From positions 124,001 to 188,000 of the forward strand of contig JAHDGU010000008.1 of assembly GCA_020627535.1 (NCBI GenBank): DNA of 64,000 bases, given 5' to 3'. The position numbers and the translations under genes were made by a program. This stretch comes from Saprospiraceae bacterium (GTDB lineage: Bacteria; Bacteroidota; Bacteroidia; Chitinophagales; Saprospiraceae). The notes beneath the pieces are model-generated. The model made no database searches. It worked only from the letters and a program-made list of their open reading frames with translations, and had not been told where the DNA came from. Of this stretch, positions 46,486 through 53,921 are shown in pieces (positions within the stretch are counted from its first letter, which is position 1; every line of letters starts with the position of its first letter).

Positions 46486-46772
46486 GAGCTGGCACTTTCA
46501 TTGACTTGTCTGCGTGCACCGAGTGACCAGCAAGCATATAATCGTTGTTGCTCGTCAGACAAAGTGCTGAAGTCTGGACTTATGGATTCGAGTATGGTCA
46601 GTAAGGTGTGAAATCTGGCATCAGTATCAAAAAACTTGTTGATGATAGCGATAGGACGATCCTGCAGCAGGCAATATCCAGAGCGAAAATGCCCTTTCTC
46701 ATAGCGCACTTTGTAGCCTAGATGCTGGAAGATTTCTTCCAATTTTTTTAGCTGTCCTCTAGATATTTTCAT
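46482..46772 (-). CDS. Small conserved-looking protein of unknown function
   Basis: A 96-residue protein, start MKISRGQLKKLEEIFQHLGYKVRYEKGHFRSGYCLLQDR. The frame is open back to 46883, but the region before this ATG looks unlike protein. The pattern (amphipathic helix, then beta strands GYCLLQDRPIAIINKFFDTDAR, then helix) suggests a compact domain seen next to other Bacteroidota housekeeping genes; no function is known to me. Overlaps the MBL gene by 4 bp. Confidence 0.65.
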   Translation of the reverse strand: MKISRGQLKKLEEIFQHLGYKVRYEKGHFRSGYCLLQDRPIAIINKFFDTDARFHTLLTILESISPDFSTLSDEQQRLYACWSLGARRQVNESASS

Positions 46773-46924
46773 GATTTCGTCAAGATTTCCAAACGCCTCG
46801 ATACTCTGATTCGTTTTGTAAAGAAAGAACTTGTTGATAGATTTTACATATTGAGAATTAATAAAATATGACAAGCACATCAAAGATTGATCTGAGCTTC
46901 AGCAGAATGACAGACCTTTGTATC

Positions 46925-47548
46925 ATGAAAAGGATATACACGATTGCACTATGCGCACTGATGGTCGTAGGTCTACAGGCTCAGGAGAGATTTGGAGCAG
47001 CGGCAGTCCTGGGATTGACTGCTTCACAGCTGGACGGGGACAATAGTGCTGGTTTCAATAAGCTTGGTATCACAGCGGGGATCAAAGGCATGACCTACTT
47101 CACAGATCGCCTAGAGCTCAATGTGGAGCTGCTCTTCAGTCAACGTGGTAGTCAGAATGACCTTTTTGGAGCTGATGCCGATGCATTTTCCATCAATATG
47201 AACTTTCTGGAGATTCCGGTCGGCTTGACCTTCAAGGATTGGCTCGTCGATGATGGACAGGACGAATACTATAAGGTAGAAGCACAAGCTGGGCTGAGCT
47301 ATGCCCGACTGATTAGTGTAACCATTGAAGACCCTCTTGGAATAAGCTCTGGAGCCTTTGAGGAAAACTTCTCTGATGCTGACTTGAGTTGGTACTTTGG
47401 AGGTGCCCTTAATGTCAATTCTTCATTGGCTATCGTGGTCCGATACACACGGTCTTTTGGCCTTGCCTATGAGGATATTAATGCTATCGGTGATGTCATC
47501 CGTATGAAGAGTTATTTCTTTACCTTCAGAGCTGAATACCGGTTTTAA
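46925..47548 (+). CDS. PorT-like outer-membrane beta-barrel protein
   Basis: A 207-residue exported protein, signal MKRIYTIALCALMVVGLQAQ (ATG 46925 chosen over the frame start at 46868). Alternating hydrophobic beta strands (ITAGIKGMTYFTDRLELNVELLFSQRGS, FLEIPVGLTFKDW, YFGGALNVNSSLAIVVRYTRSFG) and the last-strand YFFTFRAEYRF indicate an eight-stranded porin-family barrel, similar in pattern to OmpW/PorT proteins. Substrate unknown. Followed by a small lipoprotein gene 5 bp away. Confidence 0.8.
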   Translation: MKRIYTIALCALMVVGLQAQERFGAAAVLGLTASQLDGDNSAGFNKLGITAGIKGMTYFTDRLELNVELLFSQRGSQNDLFGADADAFSINMNFLEIPVGLTFKDWLVDDGQDEYYKVEAQAGLSYARLISVTIEDPLGISSGAFEENFSDADLSWYFGGALNVNSSLAIVVRYTRSFGLAYEDINAIGDVIRMKSYFFTFRAEYRF

Positions 47549-47553
47549 TAGCT

Positions 47554-48003
47554 ATGATGAGACTTAAGACACTGTGTCTACTAGTGGTGCTACTAACTTG
47601 TTTTGCATGCGACAAGAAGAAATCTGAAGGACCCACTTATGACTATCTACCACCGATCCCAGTAGAGGCATTAGAAAATATCCGGGTCAATAGTTCATTT
47701 GCTGACGTCATCTATAACGAGTACGGAATATCAATGAACTGGCCCACGCCCCAGACTGTCACCAATAGCCTTACCTACATACAGACAGGAACCCATGTAG
47801 CTGCCAATAGCTGTCAGCCTACTGCTCGGATCATGTACAGTACCCCAGAAGATCTGCTTTGTGAGATGGATGTCTACATCAGTGATGGGTGTTTACACGT
47901 CGTCTTATTGGAGGAAGGTCAGCCGAGCTCTGCCAGTCTGCTTACTGAAACTGGAGCGAGATTTTACACCAAGATCGTCGAGGATTTCTTGAACAGAGGA
48001 TAA
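47554..48003 (+). CDS. Small lipoprotein of unknown function
   Basis: A 149-residue protein with lipobox LTCFAC (lipid-anchored). The body contains three or four cysteines (NSCQPTARI, LLCEMDVYISDGCLHVV) and a compact beta-rich stretch. It follows the beta-barrel gene by 5 bp and probably shares its transcript; no family recognised. Confidence 0.7.
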   Translation: MMRLKTLCLLVVLLTCFACDKKKSEGPTYDYLPPIPVEALENIRVNSSFADVIYNEYGISMNWPTPQTVTNSLTYIQTGTHVAANSCQPTARIMYSTPEDLLCEMDVYISDGCLHVVLLEEGQPSSASLLTETGARFYTKIVEDFLNRG

Positions 48004-48007
48004 TTTT

Positions 48008-48045
48008 TATATTTGCCTTATTATATTTTTAGGCAACTCTAAAAA
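48008..48045 (+). promoter_or_regulatory. Promoter and candidate DtxR/MntR-type operator of the metal permease gene
   Basis: TATATTTG at 48008-48015 is a full -7 box. Immediately after, TTTTTAG-gcaact-CTAAAAA (48026-48045) is a 20-bp inverted repeat resembling MntR/DtxR-type operators (TTTAGG...CCTAAA). It ends right against the TTG start at 48046. Since the encoded protein itself ends in a DtxR-like repressor, autoregulation is a natural inference. Confidence 0.6.
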
Positions 48046-49533
48046 TTGGTAGAATTTCTAGAACTCATACAATCTCCATGGGCTCTCCGGGCTCTTGCAG
48101 CTTCTGTGCTCGTAGGTCTTATGCTCGGTATGCTCGGTACATTCATTGTGCTGCGCAATATGAGTCTCATCGGTGATGCCCTTGCTCATTCTGTTTTACC
48201 TGGAGTGATCATCGCCTTCATGATGATGGGTATCCACTCTCTATCTCTATTCATCGGAGCAGTAGTCGCTGGACTGATCTGTGCATTTGCTATCACATGG
48301 ATACAGAAGCAAGGTCATGCCAAAAACGACGCTGCGATTGGCATCGTCTACACTGCCATGTTTAGCATCGGCGTCATATGTATCTCTGCGATCAGTCGCA
48401 AGGATGGCGTGCATGTAGATCTCAAGGATTTTCTCTTTGGAAATATTCTTGGTGTGAGCAATGAGGATCTCTGGCTGAGCTCTATCATATTTGTTGGAAT
48501 AGTCCTGGCGATACTCGTATTCTATCGGCATCTTTTCCTTTCAACCTTTCAGGAGGCAGTGGCTAAGGTCATGGGTGTCAAGGTCGATCTGGTCCACTAT
48601 TTTTTGTTGCTTCTACTGAGTTTTGCGGTGGTAGCTTCGCTGAGGACGGTAGGTATCATTCTGGTGGTAGCCATGCTCGTGACCCCTGCGTCAACTGCCC
48701 TGCTACTTTCCAACAATATGAAGCGTGTCATCTTCATCTCTGCCTTGCTCGGGATGATCTCCGCTGCCGGTGGTCTTATGCTAGCCATCGTCTGGGATAC
48801 CACTCCTGGACCGGTCATGGCAGTCTTGAGTGCAGTGATCTATGGTCTAGCCGTAATTTTTGCTCCGGATAGAGGGAAGCTCGCACAGTGGCTGCATCAG
48901 CGCCGATTGGCTGATAAGATCACGACTGAAGATATCCTGAAATATCTCCTGAAAAATGGTGGTGTGGCGTCTCGATCCCACATCGCCAATGGACTTGAGC
49001 TCGGGACCTCAGCGCTACGTAGGCAACTAAGTCGGATGATAGGAAAGGGTATGCTACAGCAAGATGCTCAAGGTGTCGTACTCACGCAGGTCGGTGAGGA
49101 TCGGGCGAGTCAACTTATCCGTGCCCATCGTCTCTGGGAGACATATCTGGTCAATCAAGTCGGAATGACCGAGTCTCAGATACACTTGGAAGCCGAAGAT
49201 CAAGAGCATCATCTGACTGAAGATGTGCTTGACCATGTTGACGAGCTTCTTGGCTTCCCTGATACGGATCCACACGGCAGCCCAATACCATCCAAGAGGA
49301 CCCCGCTTGGAACCGTCCTGGCTCAGCTCTCTGCTGGTAGTAAGGCCATCGTCAAACGGCGACAGCTACGACATGCCGCTATGCAATACCTGTGGGAATC
49401 AGAGATCGCACCAAATAGTGAACTAGAAGTACTTAAAGTAGATGGTGCTCAACTAACTCTGAGAGTGGATGATCAGCGCACATTTTCAATGTCTATGGAT
49501 CTTGCGGAGCAGCTTCAAGTGATAGCTGAGTAG
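48046..49533 (+). CDS. Metal ABC transporter permease fused to a DtxR/MntR-type repressor
   Basis: A 495-residue fusion. Residues about 10-280 form an ABC-3 metal permease (ZnuB/MntB type: VLVGLMLGMLGTFIVLRNMSLIGDALAHSVLPG and VAMLVTPASTALLLS, about eight spans). Residues about 295-495 form a winged-helix DtxR/MntR repressor: EDILKYLLKNGGVASRSHIAN, the metal-binding helix RAHRLWETYL...EDQEHHLTEDVLDHVDELLG, FPDTDPHGSPIP, and an SH3/FeoA-like end. A permease carrying its own metal-sensing regulator would couple flux to gene control. No ATPase or binding protein gene is adjacent. Start is TTG. Confidence 0.85.
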   Translation: MVEFLELIQSPWALRALAASVLVGLMLGMLGTFIVLRNMSLIGDALAHSVLPGVIIAFMMMGIHSLSLFIGAVVAGLICAFAITWIQKQGHAKNDAAIGIVYTAMFSIGVICISAISRKDGVHVDLKDFLFGNILGVSNEDLWLSSIIFVGIVLAILVFYRHLFLSTFQEAVAKVMGVKVDLVHYFLLLLLSFAVVASLRTVGIILVVAMLVTPASTALLLSNNMKRVIFISALLGMISAAGGLMLAIVWDTTPGPVMAVLSAVIYGLAVIFAPDRGKLAQWLHQRRLADKITTEDILKYLLKNGGVASRSHIANGLELGTSALRRQLSRMIGKGMLQQDAQGVVLTQVGEDRASQLIRAHRLWETYLVNQVGMTESQIHLEAEDQEHHLTEDVLDHVDELLGFPDTDPHGSPIPSKRTPLGTVLAQLSAGSKAIVKRRQLRHAAMQYLWESEIAPNSELEVLKVDGAQLTLRVDDQRTFSMSMDLAEQLQVIAE

Positions 49534-49569
49534 TGAGATGGACAGCGTCGTATCATTTATAGACATGAA

Positions 49570-49871
49570 CCCAATTCGTGCATTAGGATTATTTGAGCAC
49601 TCTATCTTGGAGATAAGCAACTGATATTGAATGTCTTAACAAGATAATAGTGACATTCTTGTTTGTAACATTTTGTTCCAGTGAAGAAGCCATTTCCAAG
49701 CGAGAATTTTCGTCGAAAAGTTAGCCGTGTCCAGTCTTCGCGCCTAGCGGTATTTCTGCTTCATAATCAGGCACTTACTCTCCTCGCCATAGCTCGCTAT
49801 GCCTCGTCGACCAAGCACCCGATTCCATTGCATAAATCCACTATCCTTCGAAGCCTAATGCACGAATTGGG
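49570..49871 (-). mobile_element. MITE-like element, copy 1 (302 bp)
   Basis: Ends are perfect 18-bp terminal inverted repeats, CCCAATTCGTGCATTAGG. It is flanked by ATGAA at 49565-49569 and 49872-49876, a perfect 5-bp target duplication. No transposase is encoded. Its reverse orientation aligns along the whole length (roughly 80-85% by eye) with the 302-bp copy at 58630-58931. It sits between the metal permease and rbfA genes. A relation to IS1380- or IS1634-type transposons (5-bp duplications) is a guess. Confidence 0.8.
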
Positions 49872-49885
49872 ATGAAAGGTCTTAT

Positions 49886-49901
49886 CATTTTGGCGAAAGC
49901 C
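49886..49901 (+). repeat. GAAA mini-hairpin, stem GGC/GCC
   Basis: CATTTT-GGC-GAAA-GCC in the gap just outside the MITE. Confidence 0.6.
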
Positions 49902-49930
49902 AGATCAAAACAAGTCGCACAGGCACTGTG

Positions 49931-50308
49931 CTACTCCTCTTCACCCATCTGATTCTCCGCACGCAGTCGATCAAAGACTTGCGTCAAATGGTACATCTCA
50001 TCTAGGGTATCATCCATATAGAGACGCAGCTCGGGAATACGCCTTACATGCTTCTTGAGACGATTGGCGAGTTTCTGGCGGAGGAGTAGAAGCTCATTTT
50101 CCAGGACGAGGACTACCTCTTGCTTGTTCTCTACATTCCAGATGCTCAGGTAGACCTTAGCGATACCAAGGTCCGGCGACATGTAAACTTGCGTCACAGT
50201 GACGAGAGCCTCATTGCCATAGATAAGGCGCCCCTCTTGCTGCAGTACCTGCGAAAAGTGTCTTTTGACTATTTCTCCTACCTGTCGCTGCCTGATCGTC
50301 TGCTTCAT
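49931..50308 (-). CDS. rbfA: Ribosome-binding factor A
   Basis: A 125-residue protein that aids late maturation of the 30S subunit (16S 5' end). RQRQVGEIVKRHFSQVLQQE, VTVTQVYMSPDLGIAKVYLSIW and the KH-like end ALANRLKKHVRRIPELRLYMDDTLDE(M) pattern match the family. ATG 50308 was chosen over 50353 and lies 4 nt after a consensus -7 box. Divergent from recG. Confidence 0.93.
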   Translation of the reverse strand: MKQTIRQRQVGEIVKRHFSQVLQQEGRLIYGNEALVTVTQVYMSPDLGIAKVYLSIWNVENKQEVVLVLENELLLLRQKLANRLKKHVRRIPELRLYMDDTLDEMYHLTQVFDRLRAENQMGEEE

Positions 50309-50312
50309 AGTA

Positions 50313-50320
50313 CAAAGGTA
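50313..50320 (-). promoter_or_regulatory. -7 promoter box (TACCTTTG) of rbfA
   Basis: Full TAnnTTTG match, ending 4 nt before the ATG; a TTG lies 20 bp upstream (50343-50341), a good -33 candidate. Predicts a leaderless mRNA. Confidence 0.55.
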
Positions 50321-50370
50321 GATGCTCCCTTGATGGCAAACAATCCAGTGCATTCGTAATTTTCCATCCT

Positions 50371-52488
50371 GTGAGCAGCTCTATGCACATATTGAGTCAA
50401 GCGATAGAATATCTCAAGGGTGTCGGTCCATCAAGGGCCGAGCTGCTCAAGAAAGAGCTTGGGATCTTCCGCAATGGTGATCTATTGATGGACTTTCCCT
50501 TTCGCTATGTCGATCGCAGCAAGATCATACCTATCATTGAGATCCAAGCCGATAGCAAGTCTGTACAACTGCGCGGCAAGATCACCAAGGTTCATCGTGA
50601 AGGATCAGGACGCAAAAAACGGCTACGCGCCTTATTGACTGATGAGACGGGCAGTCTTGAGCTCATCTGGTTCAGAGGCTTGCAGTGGGTGGATAAGTTG
50701 CTGGAGATAGGCAAAGAGTATGTGGTCTTTGGGAAGTTGGGCTTTTTCAATGGTACACCCAATATCGCACATCCGGAGATGGAATCATATACGAGCTTTC
50801 GCTCAAAAGGCAATCAAGGACTCGCCGCAGTGTATCACTCTACCGAAAAGCTCAATGCGAGAGGACTAGACTCCAAAGCGCGGAGAAAAATCATGCAGCA
50901 GCTGCTGGATCGGATCACTGAGCGTGATCTTCCCGAAACCTTGCCACAATACTTGATTGATAATCAGCAGCTCATGACGCGCTTCCAAGCACTCCGTGCT
51001 ATCCATCGTCCGCGGCATGCCGCGGAGGCCTTGGCAGCAAGGAAACGCCTCAAATTTGAAGAGCTCTTCTACATCCAGATGGCCCTACTCAAAAAGAACC
51101 AAGAGCGCAAGGATCAACAGAAGGGCTACCAGTTTGCCGAAATCGGATCCATCTTTCACCGCTACTACAATGAGATCTTGCCATTTGAGCTGACAGGTGC
51201 TCAAAAGAAAGTCTTGCGTGAGATCCGTCAAGATTTGGCGTCAGGCTTCCAGATGAATCGCCTGCTCCAAGGTGATGTAGGAAGTGGCAAGACGATCGTC
51301 TCTTTGCTGACAGTGCTGATGGCTGTAGACAATGGCTATCAGTCATGTCTGATGGCGCCTACAGAGATACTGGCGCAGCAGCATTATCAATCGTTCAAAG
51401 AGTATTTTGACGAGTTGGGCTTGGTCGTAGACTTCTTGAGTGGAAGTGTACGTGCCAAAGATCGTCGTGAGGTGCTTGCACGGCTTGCCAGTGGAGAGTC
51501 GCACCTCATCATCGGTACTCATGCATTGATTGAAGATCCTGTGATCTTTCAGAATCTTGGCTTGGCGATCACGGATGAGCAGCACAGATTTGGTGTCAAG
51601 CAGCGAGCACGCCTTTGGGCGAAAGCCCGCAATCACTCACCCCACGTGCTCGTGATGACGGCCACTCCGATACCAAGGACTCTCGCGATGACAAGCTATG
51701 GTGACCTCGATGTGTCCGTCATAGACGAGCTGCCTCCCGGACGCAAGCCAATACAGACTCTGCACAAACGGGAGACACAGAGGCCACAGGTCATAGCATT
51801 TATGCACGATGAAATCAAGAAGGGCCGACAGATCTATGTAGTCTATCCGCTCATAGAAGAAAGTGCCAAGCTCGATCTAGAAAATCTACACGATGGCTAT
51901 GAACAACTCCTGACCTATTTCCCAAGACCTGAGTATCAAATGAGCATCGTCCATGGCCGCATGAAGCCGGAGGACAAGGATATTGAGATGGGAAGGTTTG
52001 CTGATGCCAAGACGCAAATCTTAGTAGCGACTACAGTGATCGAGGTCGGTGTCAATGTGCCCAATGCAAGCGTCATGATCATCGAAAATGCGGAGAGATT
52101 TGGCCTCAGTCAGTTGCACCAGCTCCGAGGTCGTGTGGGTAGAGGTGCAGAGCAATCGTACTGCATCTTGATGTCTGGCTACAAGCTTTCTCACGAAGCC
52201 AAAAAGCGCATCGCTACGATGTGCTCCACAAATGATGGCTTTGAAATATCACAGGTGGATCTCGAGCTGCGTGGTCCAGGAAATATACAAGGCACTCAGC
52301 AGTCTGGGTCGGTACCGCTCAAGATAGCAGATCTGGTCAAGGATGGAATGCTACTAAGTCATGTCAGGTCTATTGCCAAGATGATCATCAGCAAGGATCC
52401 CGATTTATCCCATGCAGCAAATTCCATACTCCGAGAGCAACTGGAACAGCGCACTGGTCAAGCTCACAATTGGAGTAAAATAGGCTAG
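50371..52488 (+). CDS. recG: ATP-dependent DNA helicase RecG
   Basis: A 705-residue helicase that reverses stalled forks and processes Holliday junctions. The N-terminal wedge/OB domain (about 60-160) is followed by the helicase core: GDVGSGKT (Walker A), DEQHRFGVKQR (motif II as DEQH), TATPIPRTLAM (motif III), and GVNVPNASVMIIENAERFGLSQLHQLRGRVGRG (motifs V-VI). The C-terminus holds the RecG arginine-rich hook region. Start is GTG 50371 or ATG 50383. Divergent from rbfA. Confidence 0.95.
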   Translation: MSSSMHILSQAIEYLKGVGPSRAELLKKELGIFRNGDLLMDFPFRYVDRSKIIPIIEIQADSKSVQLRGKITKVHREGSGRKKRLRALLTDETGSLELIWFRGLQWVDKLLEIGKEYVVFGKLGFFNGTPNIAHPEMESYTSFRSKGNQGLAAVYHSTEKLNARGLDSKARRKIMQQLLDRITERDLPETLPQYLIDNQQLMTRFQALRAIHRPRHAAEALAARKRLKFEELFYIQMALLKKNQERKDQQKGYQFAEIGSIFHRYYNEILPFELTGAQKKVLREIRQDLASGFQMNRLLQGDVGSGKTIVSLLTVLMAVDNGYQSCLMAPTEILAQQHYQSFKEYFDELGLVVDFLSGSVRAKDRREVLARLASGESHLIIGTHALIEDPVIFQNLGLAITDEQHRFGVKQRARLWAKARNHSPHVLVMTATPIPRTLAMTSYGDLDVSVIDELPPGRKPIQTLHKRETQRPQVIAFMHDEIKKGRQIYVVYPLIEESAKLDLENLHDGYEQLLTYFPRPEYQMSIVHGRMKPEDKDIEMGRFADAKTQILVATTVIEVGVNVPNASVMIIENAERFGLSQLHQLRGRVGRGAEQSYCILMSGYKLSHEAKKRIATMCSTNDGFEISQVDLELRGPGNIQGTQQSGSVPLKIADLVKDGMLLSHVRSIAKMIISKDPDLSHAANSILREQLEQRTGQAHNWSKIG
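50793..50809 (-). repeat. GAAA mini-hairpin, stem GAGC/GCTC
   Basis: Minus strand CTTTT-GAGC-GAAA-GCTC in recG, antisense; a third compensated stem type. Confidence 0.5.
51613..51628 (+). repeat. GAAA mini-hairpin, stem GGGC/GCCC
   Basis: CTTT-GGGC-GAAA-GCCC, sense strand in recG. Confidence 0.55.
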
Positions 52489-52769
52489 TTTCCTTCGAGT
52501 TCCTCGATTCGTCGCTTAAGATCTTCGATTTCGCGATCCTTTGCTTTGATGATGTTTTCGAGATTTTTCACCTCGTTGTCTACAGCTGGTTTGCCACGGC
52601 TCTTATCATCACTGGATTCTACTTTCCATTCGCTGCCGGTAATATCGGAGATGGTGTCGCGCCAGTCTTTGCCTTGAATCAGATGAGCACCAAAAAAGGC
52701 GATCGGGATGAATATCACGAGGAAGAGCATAAATTTTGCGCAGCCAGTGGGTTTGTATTTTCTCTTCAT
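52485..52769 (-). CDS. Small membrane-anchored coiled-coil protein
   Basis: A 94-residue protein: basic N-terminus (MKRKYKPTGC), one transmembrane helix (FMLFLVIFIPIAFFGAHLI), then a linker and a C-terminal coiled coil (KNLENIIKAKDREIEDLKRRIEELEG). The start at 52769 keeps this layout; earlier in-frame starts exist at 52778 and 52832. Function unknown. Its stop overlaps recG's by 4 bp (convergent). Confidence 0.55.
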   Translation of the reverse strand: MKRKYKPTGCAKFMLFLVIFIPIAFFGAHLIQGKDWRDTISDITGSEWKVESSDDKSRGKPAVDNEVKNLENIIKAKDREIEDLKRRIEELEGN

Positions 52770-52857
52770 GGAGTGCATCTTCTTAGTATGATCCAAAGCT
52801 AGTCTCTCTTCACTGTATATGACAAGCTTCATAGACGTACGCTAGTGGATCATCGAT

Positions 52858-52875
52858 CATTTTGGGCGAAAGCCC
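52858..52875 (+). repeat. GAAA mini-hairpin, stem GGGC/GCCC, upstream of serA
   Basis: CATTTT-GGGC-GAAA-GCCC, in the gap upstream of serA, 90 bp before its ATG. Confidence 0.6.
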
Positions 52876-52964
52876 TATATCAAATACGACAGCATGATCA
52901 TATAGAAATATTCCTATATGTGGTTAAAAATGATCAATCTTTGCGCACATCAAAGATTAACATC

Positions 52965-53912
52965 ATGGCTAAGATCCTTGCCAATGACGGCATACATCCG
53001 ACAGGACAGAGACTACTAGAAGAGGCGGGGCATACTGTCTCCACCGATACCATCTCCATGGACGACCTATTGCCAGCTCTCAATGAGTGGGATGCGGTTA
53101 TCGTACGCAGTGCGACCAAGATCAGGCAAGTGCATTTTGATGCATGCCCCAATCTCAAGATGGTGGTGCGAGCTGGAGTAGGTATGGACAATATCGATGT
53201 CGAGTATGGCAGATCCAAAGGTGTCAATGTGACCAATACGCCAGAAGCATCGAGTCGCTCTGTGGCAGAGCTTGTAATGGCGCATCTCTTCAGCATCTCA
53301 CGCCTTCTATATCAGTCTCATCTACACATGCCAAGCAGAGGTGCTGCAGAGTTCAAGGCGCTAAAGAAGCAATACAGCAAGGGATTTGAGCTGGAAGGAA
53401 AAACGATCGGGATCATCGGTTTTGGTCGCATCGGTCAAGAGACAGCGAGAATTGCTCTAGGGCTCGGAATGAATGTGCTAGCTACAGACCTGATCACGGA
53501 GCCTCGTGAGATCCGCATTCCACGCGATGAGGAGGGCAACCCATCTGTTTTGGTCCCTATCTTCCCCATGGAACGTGTGATCAGAGAATCTGATATTATC
53601 AGTGTACATGTACCTGCTGTAGGAAAGGCGCTGATCGGCGCAGAGGAAATGGCACAAATGAAAGCTGGAGTCGTCTTGATCAATACCGCTAGGGGTGGCG
53701 TGATCGATGAAGCTGCCTTGCTTTCTGCTCTCGATAGTGGTCAGGTGGCGGCCGCAGGGCTAGATGTTTTTGTCAATGAGCCATCACCATCGGAGGCAGT
53801 CTTGGGTCATCCTCGGATTTCCTTATCTCCACATATCGGAGCAAGTACGGCAGAGGCGCAGGAGAAAATCGGAGTGCTCGCTGCGGAGAAGCTCATTGCG
53901 CATTTTGCTTAA
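52965..53912 (+). CDS. serA: D-3-phosphoglycerate dehydrogenase (short form)
   Basis: A 315-residue D-2-hydroxyacid dehydrogenase that would make 3-phosphohydroxypyruvate for serine synthesis. Signatures: VRAGVGMDNIDVEYGRSKGVNVTNTPEASSRSVAELVM, IGIIGFGRIGQETARIALGLGMNVLATD, NTARGGVIDEAALLSAL and SPHIGASTAEAQEK (catalytic His). The protein ends after the nucleotide-binding domain; the ACT regulatory domain of longer SerA forms is absent. ATG 52965 was chosen over the frame start at 52845. Confidence 0.85.
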   Translation: MAKILANDGIHPTGQRLLEEAGHTVSTDTISMDDLLPALNEWDAVIVRSATKIRQVHFDACPNLKMVVRAGVGMDNIDVEYGRSKGVNVTNTPEASSRSVAELVMAHLFSISRLLYQSHLHMPSRGAAEFKALKKQYSKGFELEGKTIGIIGFGRIGQETARIALGLGMNVLATDLITEPREIRIPRDEEGNPSVLVPIFPMERVIRESDIISVHVPAVGKALIGAEEMAQMKAGVVLINTARGGVIDEAALLSALDSGQVAAAGLDVFVNEPSPSEAVLGHPRISLSPHIGASTAEAQEKIGVLAAEKLIAHFA

Positions 53913-53921
53913 TCAGCGCTG

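Larger units (their letters stand above)
49534..49930. other. Gene-free gap containing MITE copy 1
   Basis: Apart from the MITE (49570-49871) and one GAAA mini-hairpin at 49886-49901, nothing coding is supported; the 64-codon frame at 49681 lies within the MITE. Confidence 0.5.
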
